Positions 1-10,760 of a stretch of 64,000 nt of DNA are shown piece after piece. Location: assembly GCA_022432975.1 (NCBI GenBank), contig CM039512.1:3655998-3719997 (forward strand). Reading direction: 5' to 3'. Made by a program: the position numbers and the translations under genes. The notes beneath the pieces are model-generated. The model saw only the letters and a list, made by a program, of their open reading frames with translations, was not told the origin of the DNA and made no database searches. The DNA is from Begonia masoniana (lineage: Eukaryota; Streptophyta; Magnoliopsida; Cucurbitales; Begoniaceae). Numbering within the stretch: position 1 is the first letter of the stretch; the number at the start of each line of letters is the position of its first letter.

Positions 1-1651
1 CAGTACCTTGTCTTAAATCAGCTAGATATGTAAAACATCTAGGGCGAATATGGCCACGTTGATTGTAGTAGTGACAAACAGAAGTAAGTCTGTTACCTTT
101 ATTTTTGGGAACAGGATGAGCTTTTTCTTACTGCTCAGTTCTAGTAGTGTGTATTGTGACTTGCTTCCCTTTGTACTCAAAAGCTTTTTCTGACAATTTT
201 GATGATATAAAGTTTAATACTGGTGATGACACTGTATGCAACACTGTCTGTGAAACCGAGCTTTCTCCTTTGAATCCGATTCCAGAGCGATCACCACTTG
301 ATTTTTTGATTCTTAGAATATCATCCAACTTAGAGGAACCTGTATTTAACATCTTGATGTTTTTCTTCATGTGATTCAGATCGTTAAGTAGTTTCGTCGC
401 TTCATCCCGACTTGTTTTCAACTTCGCTTCCAATTCAGCAACAGAATTTTGCAGATTGATCTTCTCAGTTTTCAAGTCTCCATTCTGAATGCGAAGACAC
501 TGCTTAATTCTAACAAGCTCGGTCCATTTTTCATAAAGAAATTTATACTCCACAATGAGATCTTCTTTCGTAACTTCATCATCACAATCTGATGTATCCT
601 CTGTAACATCATGTGAGGCACTATCATCATCTGTATGTTTAGAGTTAGCAACTAGAGCCACCTGGTTATTCTGAAATTTATCTTCTTTTTCTGACTCATC
701 CTCACTCCACGTCGTGTTAAGGAAATTCTTCTTTTTCTTTAGAGTATTAGCACATTCTGCCTGAATATGCCCAAAACCATCACATTCTCTGCACTTAATA
801 AGTTGATCTGAAGTATGTTTTTCCTCTCTGTATTTTTCATTGCTTGAAGAGCCATTCTTGGTGTCATTGACACTGGTCTTGACACCTCTATTATTTCTTC
901 CAAATCTCTTCATAAACTTGCTAAGATTCTTAGAAAATAGTGCTAGAGATTCCTCAAGGTCATCTTCATTATGATCATTCAAAGACTGTGTCTCAGCTTT
1001 TAGAGCAACTCCTTTTACCTTTTTCATTTCGATGTCAACTCCGAGATTCATCTCGAAAGTGTTAAGGGATCCCATTAATTCTTCTAACTTCATTTTGGAG
1101 ACATCATTGGCTTCTTCAATAGCTGTGACTTTATATGCAAAACGTTGAGGCAGAGATCGTAGAGTCTTCCTTACTAGTCTTTCTTCCGAAAAAGTCTCAC
1201 CAAGAGCAAATGCCTCATTGGCAATATCATACAATTTAGCATTAAATTCAGCAATACTTTCGTCTTCATGCATCCTTAGATTCTCGAATCTTGTAGTTAT
1301 CATCTGCATTTTGGATAATTTCACAGCCGATGTCCCTTCATACGTGATTTGAAGAATTTCCCATGCTCTTTTGGCTGACTCACAAGTGGAAATAAGTCTG
1401 AACTAAGCAGGATCAACATCGTTGAAAATAGCATTCAGAGCCTTTGAATTACTGTTGGCCATTGCATCTTCAGAAGTAGACCAACTTTCTTCAGCCTTGA
1501 GAGTTGTAATACCTTTATTGTCAGTAATTGTCGGAGGATCCCATCCTGTCATAATAGATTTCCAAGCCTTCTCATCAATAGCTTTTATGAAAGCCCTCAT
1601 TCTGGCCTTCCAATAAGTATAGTTGCTACCGTCTAATAGGGGTGGCCGCAT
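1..1651 (-). pseudogene. SIRE-like copia gag, broken (copia-0)
   Basis: This is the gag of a Ty1/copia element, read leftward from the ATG at 1651. The N-terminal block (RPPLLDGSNYTYWKARMRAF) is the usual start of SIRE-type gag. The UBN2-like region, a zinc knuckle (CRECDGFGHIQAEC) and a long coiled coil (EYKFLYEKWTELV onward) follow. The frame is open to about position 128 except for one in-frame TAG near 1400-1402, where the related copy at 9.4 kb has CAG. A second stop lies near 125-127, and a knuckle resembling CHYYNQRGH follows before the window edge. Gag would form the virus-like particle and bind element RNA. Pol lies outside the window. Confidence 0.85.
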
Positions 1652-1740
1652 TGTTGAACCTCCTTATTTCATAGAGTCCATTGTACAGAATAAAACACGA
1701 TCAAATCCCACGGATCCAGCTTAAGAAACAAAAGCGTCCT

Positions 1741-1752
1741 GCTCTGATACCA
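1741..1752 (-). promoter_or_regulatory. Primer binding site, tRNA-Met type (copia-0)
   Basis: The minus strand reads TGGTATCAGAGC, complementary to the initiator tRNA-Met 3' end used by many plant copia elements. It lies two bases inside the LTR end and upstream of the gag ATG, which fixes the element as minus strand. Confidence 0.85.
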
Positions 1753-1754
1753 AA

Positions 1755-2905
1755 TGTAATCGTGATTAGTTATATGATGTCGTAACACTACTTGTGACAC
1801 CAACAGTAAACAATAGTAATGGACAGTAAAGAAATGCGTAAAGAAGGAGACACGAGGTTGGTAACGCAGTTTGGCAAATTGCCTACGTCTGCGGGGCCAC
1901 GCCCAGATTTAAAAACATTTCAGAGAGTTCACAAAGTTACAAGACAATCGGACTTATACAAATAAAGACTCCCTCTTATCTTTGTCGCTGTCTCTCATTA
2001 ACTTCCCCAATGAAACAGTTTTTGTGAGCTCCCCTCGACTTTGAAACGATCCCTCCCGAGATCTAAATGCGACAAACTCCCCTTGTCAATAATGACTCCT
2101 CCCGGAATCCGTGTATGGCAAGATCCCCTTGCCCACGATCAGAATGACAAGCTCCCCTTGTCAATAATCAGAACTCCTCCCGGGTTCCAGTGAGGTCTCC
2201 TCCCGAGACTGATCTTCAATGAAGAATAAAGAGAATTGCGCCTATGACACCGCTTGTAATACCAATCGTTGTCTTAGGATGCAATCAACCACACACTCAT
2301 ATAACAATGAAATCCAACAGAGGTAGAGTGTGGAAAACAGTCAACAGAGACTGAAACAAACAATAACGCACCCACTCGCAGAAGCTTGAGGGAGGAAAAT
2401 AACGGTGGCTTGCGGCACAAGTAATTGTGAGAGAAGAATCAATATTCCGCACGACTATTCTGTGAAGGGTAGATGCTTAAATATATCTGCAACAGATTTT
2501 CGTTCTAAAACAGAATGCACAATATAAGGAAATCGCAATCACAAAATCTGGAGTCGTGACACTCTTTGCGATATTTATGGAAGTACCAGAATAAAACAGA
2601 TTTGAATCCCAGAATAGTTGGATCACGAATCTTGCTCTGTGTTATGATACACATAATTCATAAACTTCAATTTGGCCTTCTATAGATAAATATAATTGAT
2701 AACTTGATTTCTAAATAACTAACTTTCTTTATTTTTCAAGGTTACCAAAAACAAATATTCTGCATATATTTAGTACTATAATTTCCACAAAATCTGTCTG
2801 CCTTGCAATTAAATAATACTGTAATTTTTATTTAATTTCTAAGATAATTAAAATAAATAATTTAATTAATTTTGCCAAACAAATCTATGCCAACTTCCAT
2901 TAACA
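1755..2905 (-). mobile_element. 5' LTR of SIRE-like copia-0
   Basis: The LTR ends TGTAAT... and ...TTAACA on the plus strand and abuts the primer site. Much of it aligns by eye with the LTRs at 7436-9072 and 49060-50252, for example the block around GGGGCCACGCCCAGAT and the AAGTTGGCAT-GATT-GGC block at its outer end. The outer end is followed by TTGAC (2906-2910), a possible target duplication whose partner is off-window. The LTR sits about 550 bp upstream of the CRK start codon and points away from it, so its promoter could affect that gene; this is inference. Confidence 0.8.
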
Positions 2906-3453
2906 TTGACATGATCGTTGTATTTTCAAAACTGCCGCTCCAGAAAGAACGATAAGACCTCTCGACTCCACTCTCCAGCTATTTCGATCAGGTTTGCGGA
3001 AGAAGAAGCATCGGCAATAATGGCATCTCATGGCATCTCTCAGTTTTGACTTTGAGATTGCGGTTAAATCTCACGAAGGGCACGATAGCAGCTCGCGTCA
3101 GTCTTCGTCTTCTCCCTATTTCTCTATCACTCTTATTTTCTTCTTTGTTTTGAAGACCCAATGCCTTAATCATGAACTCTGCATTTATGAAGACAGCTTC
3201 ACGCGTAAAGAGAAGACCAACAGGAGGAAGTCCTCCTTCGGGGGGGTCGCTAGTTATTAATGAAGGAAAACCACACCACCTCACTTTTCGTTCCCGGTCT
3301 GTTAAAAATATCTTTGTAGACTCCAATGGGAAGGAAGGCTTTCTCTGGCCGTTGAATTTTCAAAACTCCGGCACCTAAACGATGAGATTCAGTCCGGCGT
3401 AACTTCCTGCTATTTCGATTTGGTTTACGGAAGAAGAAGCATTGGCAACAATA
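2906..3453 (+). other. CRK 5' flank with a duplicated start region
   Basis: This is the upstream region of the CRK gene. Positions 2970-3030 (TTCGATCAGGTTTGCGGAAG, then an ATG near 3019) resemble 3410-3457 just before the real start. This suggests the start of a lost neighbouring paralog. The block 3325-3395 recurs at 6660-6745 and 35075-35148, marking the usual upstream sequence of this CRK family. No convincing independent gene is seen between 3040 and 3325. Confidence 0.55.
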
Positions 3454-6320
3454 ATGAAATCTCTCATTTTCAGATCGTTTTTCCTCGTCTCTTTATGTTT
3501 CAAACTCTCTGTCTATTCCGCTTTTTCCCCGCAGCTTAGTGAGAGTACAAACTGCGCAGACGCTGAATTATACCTCGACGACAGCCCCTTCAAGAGGAAT
3601 CTCGACACCGTACTTTCTGAAATTTCTTCCAACACCAACATCACCTATGGTTATTACAATTTCTCCGAAGGAGATGGCCCTACCAGAGCGAACGCCATCG
3701 CTCTTTGTATAGGAGACTGGCTAATCGACGAATGTCGAAGCTGCGTTTCTAACGCCACTATCAAGATTACAAAGAGTTGTCCGAAACAAATGGAGGCGGT
3801 GGAATTGTACTGGATTTGCATGCTTCGTTATTCAAACAAACCCATAAAGAGCAACGATGATATGCTAGATCTTTCCAACTCAGCAAAGGTAGTAGACATT
3901 GATGTATACCATGAAGCAGCTGTAAACTTATCGGAGAGATTGAGAGACAAAGCTGCATCTGGCTCTTCTACTAGTAAGCTGGCAACTGGAGAAATCGAAG
4001 CCTCACCGTCCAAGACCATTTACGGGCTCGCTCAGTGCGCTCCTGACTTATCGAAACAGGAATGCGAGGATTGCTTGAATCGAGCCATACGACATATTCC
4101 TTCGTGTTGTAAAGGAAACGAAAGATTACTATTGATTCCGTCTGTTTGTCTTTTGCGGTATGAGAAGTACCGGTTCTACAGCGAATCGCCCTCATCATTG
4201 CTTCCATCGTTGTTGTCACCACAGCCTCCGCTGGACGGTAAGTTTACACGGTTTTAGCCATTAACTGCGCCTTATTTAAGCATCTATAATATTCTCTATC
4301 ATTTTTTCTCATGCGTAAATTGTGATTCGAGTTTAAGGCTGGAATTTATGTAATTGATTATAAATGGGGAAAATGTTACAAAACGACAGGGTTTTGTAAT
4401 TAAAAACTCAAATACTGATTTGAACTGATACTTATTTTACTACTAAATTTGCAGCAAATTATCAATAAATTAATAAACTGTCCTCTCGTATGATTTTAGT
4501 TCTGATTCAACCAACGGGACGGCTGATTTTGCAGGAGAAGAAAGTGACAGAGCAAGAACCATCATTATCGTTGTTGTCACCTCTGTCGCAGGATTGATCC
4601 TCATTGTCGCCATTTACGCTGTCTTAATATTTAGAAAGAGAAAGCATGCAAATTCAACGGAAAGAGTAGAGAGTAAGTTTAAATGATCGTATTCTTCCCA
4701 ATCACTCGTTAACTTCTTTGAACCTATCCTCGCACCATGACATTTATTATAATTTCTAGTATTTACTACAACTGAATTTCTAGCTACTCCTGAATATGTT
4801 ACCATTTTGGCTAAAACTGAGCAACACGTCCACATTTTGAATGCGTTTCAAGGTCTTCCTTTGCGAGAACGAGACGAGGATGGAATTTTCACATCTGAGA
4901 TGCTGCAATTTGAGTTCGATGTTATTAAGGCAGCAACAGATGATTTTTCTGTTGCAAACAAGCTTGGAGAAGGTGGGTTTGGACCCGTTTATAAGGTAAG
5001 AAAGCAGAGATAAGGTGGAATGGAAACTAAATACCAAACTTTTTGCTAGTAGTCTCATAATTTGTCTAATAGCTGCTGATCCATATTCCAGGGTAAGCTA
5101 TCTAATGGAGAAATCATTGCCGTGAAGAGGCTTTCGAGGAACTCAGGCCAGGGAGACCCTGAATTTAAAAATGAAGTTGTCTTGGTCGGTAAGCTTCAAC
5201 ACCGGAACTTAGTCAGGCTCTTAGGATTCAGCTTGCAAGGAAATGAGAGGCTTCTTGTTTATGAATTTGTGCCCAATGCAAGCCTTGATCAATTTATATT
5301 TGGTATGCTCCATGTTTCCAGCACTTTTTACTCAAAATTCATTTCATAGCTTAACTATATATTTTGCTGAGCTTGGAAATGTTAGCACTTATTGTTTCAA
5401 GTACATAGATATGGAAAAGTTAGTGACTATTGATATTTTGTGTGAGTATATAGATCCACAAAGACGGACAAATTTAGATTGGGACAGGAGATTCAAAATC
5501 ATAGGTGGCATTGCTCGAGCACTACTCTATCTTCACGAAGACTCTCGGCTTAGAATTATTCATCGTGATCTCAAAGCGAGCAATATTCTGTTGGATGCAG
5601 AAATGAATGCCAAAATAGCAGATTTTGGAATTGCAAAACTGTTTGAAGTGGACGAGACGCAAGGGAACACTAGCAGGGTAGTGGGTACATAGTAAGTATC
5701 ATAAAACTTATGTTATGTTTATCCTATGGCCTTTTATTGCTTTTTATCAAGTTTTCTTGTATTGGATTTTACAGTGGTTATATGTCACCAGAGTATGTCC
5801 TCCATGGACAGTTTTCAGTAAAATCTGACGTGTACAGCTTTGGCGTAATAATTCTTGAGATTGTTAGCGGCCAAAAGAACAATTGCTTACGCAACGGAGA
5901 AAGAGTGGAAGACCTCTTGAGTTTTGTAAGCATTAACAGTAATCATGTCAGCATAAATTGCAATTGAAGCCTCGTGATTAAATGAAATCGTTTCAGGTTT
6001 GGAATAGCTGGAGAGAAGGAAGAGGTTCAAACGTAATAGACCCAACACTGACTGCAGGTTCCCAAAATGAAATGATGAGATGCATTCACATCGGGCTGTT
6101 GTGCGTTCAAGAAGACCCGGCCCGAAGACCGACAATGGCGTCCGTGGTTCTAATGCTCAACAGCTACTCTCTCTCCCTCCCCGTCCCAGCCGGACCTGCA
6201 TTTTATACGAGCAGCACCGTCGTCGAAGCAGAGAAGACAGAGCCAGCAGGTCCCAAGAGGAACTCCCTCGGCTATTCAAATGAATCTACCATCACTAACA
6301 GTGACCTCTATCCTCGCTAG
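3454..6320 (+). CDS. Cysteine-rich receptor-like protein kinase (CRK, DUF26 RLK)
   Basis: Seven exons join in frame to 685 residues: 3454-4237, 4535-4672, 4784-4995, 5092-5302, 5454-5691, 5775-5925 and 5997-6320, all with GT-AG introns. Exon 1 encodes a signal peptide (about 1-27) and two DUF26 domains with the C-X8-C-X2-C signature ([13 protein letters not shown] and [13 protein letters not shown]). Exon 2 encodes a transmembrane helix (about 270-292) followed by RKRK. Exons 3-7 encode the kinase: G-loop GEGGFG near 368, AVK lysine near 390, HRD 485-487, DFG 505-507, SPE for APE. Length and exon plan are typical of plant CRKs, serine/threonine kinases of the plasma membrane linked to stress and immune signalling. 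All catalytic residues are present, so it looks functional. The start is the first ATG before the hydrophobic leader. The ligand cannot be told. Confidence 0.93.
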
Positions 6321-6832
6321 CTCTAACTCAACTTGTGAGCTAAGAAGAATATAGAACAAGACACAATTATCCCCGGAAACAACACCGTACTGCACATTCG
6401 CACACTATTTTAGATTAATTAATCGGTGAAGTACACATAAAAATTATGTATTTCTCTCAGAGATTGCATACAAACTTCTCTCTACATATATTTTATATTT
6501 TTAAAGATTAAAAGTTGGGTGATTTTTATTTTATTATATAGTTTAACATTATATTTAGAAAAAAATAAAATTATAGAACTTTAAAAAATGAGAGAAAGTC
6601 AAAGAAGGTTGCCTGGAAAACTATCCTGTGGATTATGGCGTGTGAAGACTTTCTAGACTTCAATGGAAAGGAGGGCTTAGTCTTATCGTTTAAATTTCAA
6701 ACATGCTGCACCTACACGGTAAGACTCAGTCCGGCGAAATCTTTTCTCCGTTTTCATGCTATTCTTAATGGGTTTGCGGAAGACGAGCGTCCAGTGTATT
6801 GCAGCGTCGTTCGATCGGGAAAGCTTGAGGAA
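6321..6832 (+). other. CRK 3' flank and upstream block of a second CRK copy
   Basis: Positions 6321-6600 hold the 3' flank of the CRK gene, AT-rich with no clear polyadenylation signal. From about 6640 to 6780 the sequence again matches the CRK upstream block (CAATGGAAAGGAGGGC, then GACTCAGTCCGGCGAA, then GGTTTGCGGAAGACGAG), so a second CRK copy once began here in the same orientation. Confidence 0.5.
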
Positions 6833-6995
6833 ATGGCTGTAACTCGCCTCCTGATTCTCTTCTTCTTCTTCTGAACCCCACTTAGCGCACAGCCAGGCTT
6901 CCGTTACCACAATTGCATGGAAGGCAATGGGACTTACACTGCCAACGACTCCTACAGGGCCAACCTCCAGAACCTCCTCTCCTCCATTTTGACAC
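6833..6995 (+). pseudogene. CRK exon 1 start, truncated by copia
   Basis: An ATG at 6833 opens a short hydrophobic leader (MAVTRLLILFFFF), stopped by TGA at 6872. In the same frame follows RYHNCMEGNGTYTANDSYRA, a classic mature CRK N-terminus starting a DUF26 domain. At 6996 the sequence changes to copia internal DNA and the rest of the gene is missing. The leader and N-terminus differ from the intact neighbour, so this was a different paralog. Both the stop and the truncation make it non-functional. Confidence 0.8.
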
Positions 6996-7435
6996 TTGTC
7001 TGGCTATGACTTTTTTCTCTATGGATAATCTGATGCATATAGATATTATTCTCCTTGGTTTGGCTATTTCTCTGAGGTACTCATATGACGACTCTGGTAC
7101 TTATTTGGATGTTATAGTTTCTGTGATATTGGTTATCTCCCTATGGTGATCATATGATGATTCTGGCGATTATATGATGATGATATTTCTATGAGGTGAT
7201 TATGATGTTTTTATGGTAATTGATCTTCTCTTATATATATTTTTTTGTCTTTTTTTAGCAAAAAGGGGGAGTATGGAGTATGCGGAGTATGCTCTAATAC
7301 CATATTTTTGATATGATGATGAGTGATATATTTTTATGATGATTAAAGCCACGATTCAGGGGGAGTTACTTTCAGGGGGAGTTATTGAAATTCAGAGTTA
7401 TATTGATTTTGCCAAAAAATGTCAAAGGGGAAGAT
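6996..7435 (+). mobile_element. 3' internal end of an upstream SIRE-like copia copy
   Basis: This stretch closely matches 17174-17616, the segment between ORF3 and the 3' LTR, including the polypurine tract AAAGGGGAAG at 7425-7434. Here it lies upstream of the 5' LTR of the next element, where host DNA would be expected. It is thus the tail of a second, tandemly placed element that shares the LTR at 7436. Its left side is fused directly to a CRK pseudogene. Confidence 0.8.
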
Positions 7436-9072
7436 TGTAAATGCAAAGATATTGCATATAAGTTGGTATTGATTTTTTGGCACTATATATACATATTTAT
7501 GGAGATAATAAGTTTTTTTCAAATTGATAATTTATTTCTTGGTGATCAAGAAATATTGCATTCTGATTATTGGATGGCTTCATATTAGTAGTAATCATGA
7601 AGATTCTGTGGAAGAGAAAAATAAGGAAACAAGAATATTAGAAAAGTTATTGAAAAAGCTAAAGGCACTTGCTTTTTGGAAAAGTTTGTTTTGGTAAGCC
7701 GATTTGATGGAGATTTGGTGTAATCTGTTGGGCTTCGAGTTACCATGAATAATGGAATGCTTTCCTAATTTTTGGGACGAATATCCAAGTTGTTAGAAAT
7801 ACTTTCCTAAAGTGTCACACATGGTGTCACTTAACCGATTTGTTGAAATTTGGTTTCCTTATTCCTTGCGGCGGTTAATCTTAATTTGGTAACTGAATTA
7901 AATCGAAGATATGAGAGTTACCAATGATATTTGAGCTTTAGTTTCTGTGGAAGTTACTGACAGATTTATTCCTAAATATTTGGAAAGTTGATTTTAAGAT
8001 GGAAATAATATTTTGGAAGCCGATCTGTATTTTGTAGTGTTGTTAAGCTTGATACGAGATCACAACACTGTTAGGAATTGTTCCTAATATTTTGGGATTC
8101 GTTTCAGATCTGTTTGCATGGACTTTCCATAAATGTCGCACAGGGTGTCGCAGATTCGATTTTCATGAGATTCAGTTTTCCTTATTTTGTGCGATTTGTT
8201 TGGAGAGAATATTTGATGCACAGTATATTATGCATTCTGGCTGAACATTTGAAGGTGCTGAAGCCATTATTATTGAGAGCTAAAAGTCTTTATTCTTTGG
8301 GCCGATTTTATCCTACACCGACGATTATGTGTGTCCAGCAATTGTTAATCATTTCATTCACACTTACTGTGAGTCGTCGGTGATTGTTCTTTAGACGACG
8401 GAGTTTTGATTTTCACGAGAGAAGGTTTCTTCATTTTCCAAGCCGTCGCTTTTCTTTCACTCCCTACGTTTCTGTGTATGGGTTTGTGATTGTTTTACAC
8501 ACTCTACCTAGTCTGTGGATTTCATCGTTTTATTGAGCGTGTTGATTATTGCGTCCGAAGACAACGGTTTGGTGTCCCAGGAGGCAATATTATTTGTTCT
8601 TCATTGAAGCTCAGTCTCGGGAGGAGACTGTATCCGAACTCAGGAGGAGTTCTGTTTTTAGACAAGGGGAGCTTGCCACTTTGATCGTGGACGAGGGGAT
8701 CTTGCCATAACACGGGTTCTGGGAGGAATCAACGACAAGGGGATCTTGTTGTTATCTAGATCTCAGGAGAGGTCTTTCTAAAGTCGAGGGGATCTCGCAA
8801 AAACAGTTTCCTTGGGGAAGTTAGCCAGAGGCGACGACAAAGATAAGAGGGATCTTTTTTTGTATAAGTCCGATTGTCTTGTAACTTTGTGAACTCAAAG
8901 AAATATTTTTATATCTGGGCGTGGCCCCGCAGACGTAGGCTGGTTGCCGAACTGTGTTACCAACCTTCTGTGTCATTTATTTCTGCAATTTTATATTGTA
9001 CATCATTGCATTAAAAATCGGTGTCACATGAGGATCCTTGTGTGACATCGCATAACTGATGTTAATCTTTCA
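7436..9072 (+). mobile_element. LTR of SIRE-like copia-1 (5' LTR)
   Basis: A 1637-bp LTR running from TGTAAATGCAAAG to CTTTCA, bounded on the left by a polypurine tract and on the right by a primer site. It closely matches 17617-25662 once the nested insertions there are removed. It carries the block GGGCGTGGCCCCGCAGACG and the 12-nt-spaced GTGTCA pairs at 7812/7824 and 8133/8145 described in the findings. Confidence 0.9.
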
Positions 9073-9074
9073 AT

Positions 9075-9086
9075 TAGTATCAGAGC
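9075..9086 (+). promoter_or_regulatory. Primer binding site, tRNA-Met type (copia-1)
   Basis: TAGTATCAGAGC differs at one base from the standard TGGTATCAGAGC and lies two bases after the LTR end. Confidence 0.8.
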
Positions 9087-9141
9087 GGGTCGCTTCTGTT
9101 TCTTAAGCGGGATCCACGGGACAAGATCACTGTCGTGTGCG

Positions 9142-10760
9142 ATGGATTCTATGAAAGAAGGAGGTTCTACAATGCGTCTACCATTGTTGGATGTGAGTAA
9201 TTATGCTTATTGGAAGGCAAGGATGAAGGAATTCATTAAAGCCATTGACGAAAAGGCTTGGAGATCTATTTTAAGAGGTTGGAATCCTCCTATGAATACT
9301 GATGCAGATGGTGTTATTTCTCCTAAGCCGGAAGAAGACTGGTCGGTAAATGAGGATGCTTTGGCAAATAGTAATTCGAAAGCTCTCAATGCTATCTTCA
9401 ATGGCGTTGATCCAATACAGTTCAGACTCATCTCCACATGCGAATCGGCAAAGAGAGCATGAGAAATTCTTCAAACCACCTATGAAGGAACATCTACGGT
9501 AAAGTTGTCCAAAATGCAAATGTTAACCACTCGATTTGAGAATCTGAAGATGCAGGAAGATGAGACTATTGGCGAGTTCAACGCCAAACTATGTGACATA
9601 GCAAATGAAGCGTTTGCTCTCGGTGAGATGATTTTCGAAGAAAAACTTGTGCGAAAAACTTTACGGTCTCTGCCACAAAGATTTGCCTATAAAGTTACTG
9701 CCATAGAAGAAGCCAAAGATGTATCTAAAATGAAATTAGAAGAGTTGATGGGATCTCTTAGAACTTTCAAAATGAATCTTGGAGGAGAGATCGAAATTAA
9801 GAAGGCAAAGGGAGTTGCATTTAAAACAGAGGTACTGAATTACAACGAGCTTGATGAAGATGACTTGGAGGAATCACTAGCCTTGCTCTCGAAGAATTTC
9901 AGCAGAATTATGAAGCGATTTGGAAGAAATACTCGCGGTGTCAAGCAGGGTGTCACAAACTTCAAAAATTGTTCTTCAAGCAACAATAAGCACAAGAAGA
10001 AACTGATGTGTCTGATCAATCATTTAAGAATAAAGATATTCAGTGCAGAGAATGTATAGGATTTGGGCATATACAAGCATAATGTGCCAATACATTAAAG
10101 AAAAAGAAGAATTCTCTGAATGCAACCTGGAGTGAGGATGAGTCAGAGAAGGAAGACGAGTTTCAGAGCAACCATGTGGCGCTCGTTGGAAAGGCAGAAC
10201 ATGAAGAAAATGGTAATGTTATACACGGTGTCACAGACAGTTTTTCTAGTAGTAGTGATGAAGACGAAGAACCAGTCATAGAAGAAGATCTTATTGGAGA
10301 ATATAAGTTTTTGCATGAGAAATGGACCGAGCTTGTTAAAGTAAATCAGCTTCTACACGCACAGATTAGAAATTTGAAGGATGAGAAGAACAATCTTCAG
10401 AATGTTATTGATGATTTGGAGACAAAGCTGAAAGCAAGTCAGGATGAAGCTAATGATTTAACCGATGAGATAAGCCTCATGAAGAAGAATGTCAAAATGT
10501 TGAATTCGGGTTCCTCTAATTTAGATGATATTTTAAATGTTAGCAAATCAAGTGTAAATCGATTTAGACTGGGATTCAAAGGTGAAAGTTCAGGTTCAAA
10601 GACTGTAGCTGTAAAGGGAAATCACTCTGTGATGAAATTTGTGAAGGAAAGTCTGGTGTCACAGGCGGTGTCAGCCAAGGGGTTTGATTACAAAGAAAAG
10701 CAAGGTGCTAACAGATTTCGAAGAACTGACAGAAAATCAAATTCCTATAACTTCAATCAT
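9142..10760 (+). pseudogene. SIRE-like copia gag, broken (copia-1)
   Basis: The gag starts with MDSMKEGGSTMRLPLLDVSN at 9142. A TGA at 9458-9460 replaces the TGG (Trp) still present in copia-0. The frame resumes at 9505-10059 with the UBN2-like region. A shift and a TAA then break the zinc knuckle (around 10050-10090). The coiled-coil part continues at 10176 (EDLIGEYKFLHEKWTELV, then KDEKNNLQNVIDDLETKL). The copy is dead as a gag source. Gag normally packages element RNA. Confidence 0.88.

Noticed and set aside
2988..3326. 112-residue minus-strand open frame upstream of the CRK gene
   Set aside because: No recognisable domain and no splice or codon support. It overlaps CRK-family upstream sequence that recurs elsewhere without the frame.
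3172..3378. Small plus-strand frame with SRVKRRPTGGSPPSGG, resembling a processed peptide precursor
   Set aside because: No convincing signal peptide, and half of it lies in the CRK upstream repeat. The resemblance is too slight to call a peptide gene.
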